11,541 nucleotides of DNA, from positions 1-11,541 of the forward strand of contig CAJXAG010000034.1 of NCBI GenBank assembly GCA_913050645.1, read 5' to 3'. Made by a program: the position numbers and the translations under genes. Positions 11,156 to 11,541 of this stretch are shown piece by piece; position 1 is the stretch's first letter, and every line of letters starts with the position of its first letter. Source of the stretch: an uncultured bacterium. GTDB taxonomy: Bacteria; Patescibacteriota; Minisyncoccia; Phycocordibacterales; UBA918. The notes below the pieces were generated by a model. It saw only the letters and a program-made list of their open reading frames with translations, was not told the DNA's origin and did not search any database.

Positions 11156-11541
11156 CTATCTCGATTTCTTCATTGAGGGACGGTGCGACAGCATTCAGGC
11201 CAATATAATCCCGCAAACGCTGCACTAAGAACAGTGAAGAACGCTCCTCCCCCATCGTGACAAAGACCTGCTTCGGCTTGTTTGTATCTATCTGCATTCC
11301 GTCGTCTGTAAAGCTTCCTTTGTAGACCAAGTCAAGCAACTGGTCACGGTCAGCATGACCCGAGTACCCACGAATACGCGCCACCTGAGCTTTCACCTTC
11401 ACCCATTCGTTATCAATCTTTACACGCTTTGCACCATCATTAAGCAATCGCCCAAGACTTCCGACCGCCTGATACCCCACCAACAACAAAGTAGTATTTT
11501 TGTCATCAAGGTAGTTTTGTTCATGGCGACGAATACGCCCT
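11148..11541 (-). CDS. Beta-CASP metallo-beta-lactamase RNA-processing protein, C-terminal part (runs off right edge)
   Basis: The frame is open to the window edge: GRIRRHEQNYLDDKNTTLL precedes the first possible internal start, so the gene begins outside. About 130 residues of the C-terminus are seen. LLLVGYQAVGSLGRLLNDGAKRVKI and the metal-ligand block IRGYSGHADRDQLLDLV are typical of MBL-fold exonucleases/endonucleases of the CPSF73-like group (COG1236 type), where the usual block is GxSAHAD; here the Ala is Gly. VFVTMGEERSSLFLVQRLRD matches the usual V.LVHGE......L...I. segment, with TMGEE replacing VHGE. These enzymes cut or trim RNA using two zinc ions. Its 3' end shares an inverted repeat with the far side of the terminator. 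Confidence 0.85.
   Translation of the reverse strand, partial: GRIRRHEQNYLDDKNTTLLLVGYQAVGSLGRLLNDGAKRVKIDNEWVKVKAQVARIRGYSGHADRDQLLDLVYKGSFTDDGMQIDTNKPKQVFVTMGEERSSLFLVQRLRDYIGLNAVAPSLNEEIEIDF

Noticed and set aside
1..11541. CRISPR arrays, rRNA, tRNA or insertion-sequence transposase
   Set aside because: No spaced direct repeat series, rRNA-like sequence, cloverleaf or transposase frame was found on either strand.

Overview
The window looks like a chromosomal segment of a Candidate Phyla Radiation (Patescibacteria) bacterium, most likely of the Parcubacteria group. The reasons are compact gene spacing, few Shine-Dalgarno sites, -10 boxes sitting 6-8 nt in front of ATG codons (leaderless transcripts), a diverged acetate kinase next to a phosphoketolase, a stand-alone SET-domain protein, and protein N-termini typical of that group. 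The assignment comes from recognising protein families by eye; no database search was possible.

Layout. 1-463 (-): start of a secreted protein that runs off the left edge. 464-763: no gene recognised. 764-2083 (-): a three-gene run, MgtC/SapB membrane protein, DUF1059 protein, single-domain response regulator. 2243-3091 (+): histidine phosphatase, with its own promoter, strong SD and terminator. 3147-3572 (+): leaderless SET-domain lysine methyltransferase, ending at a two-way terminator shared with the convergent xfp-ackA operon (3639-7147, -). That operon encodes phosphoketolase and acetate kinase, which together turn xylulose-5-phosphate (or fructose-6-phosphate) into acetyl phosphate and then acetate plus ATP. 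It is preceded by a leader of about 215 nt with several hairpins, two short ORFs and a 14-nt segment able to pair with the xfp start region. 7415-8038 (-): a single-pass membrane protein with a histone-H1-like Lys/Ala tail. 8330-9916 (+): the translation operon infC-rpmI-rplT (IF-3, bL35, bL20), with a large imperfect hairpin between rpmI and rplT. 9970-10481 (-): a Phd/YefM-RelE type toxin-antitoxin pair. 10531-10605: a decayed second copy of the rplT 3' end. 10653-11018 (+): an AT-rich small protein, possibly of the VOC fold. 11148-11541 (-): C-terminus of a beta-CASP metallo-beta-lactamase RNA-processing enzyme running off the right edge.

Most notable: (1) the xfp leader, which has the architecture of a cis-regulatory RNA switch; (2) the toxin-antitoxin module lying between rplT and a degenerate, about 80% identical copy of the last 50 or so bases of rplT plus its downstream flank, as expected for insertion at a gene 3' end; (3) repeated evidence of leaderless promoters, two of them fused to the terminator of the preceding transcript; (4) the membrane-tethered H1-like protein, which occurs in the same window as a SET methyltransferase.
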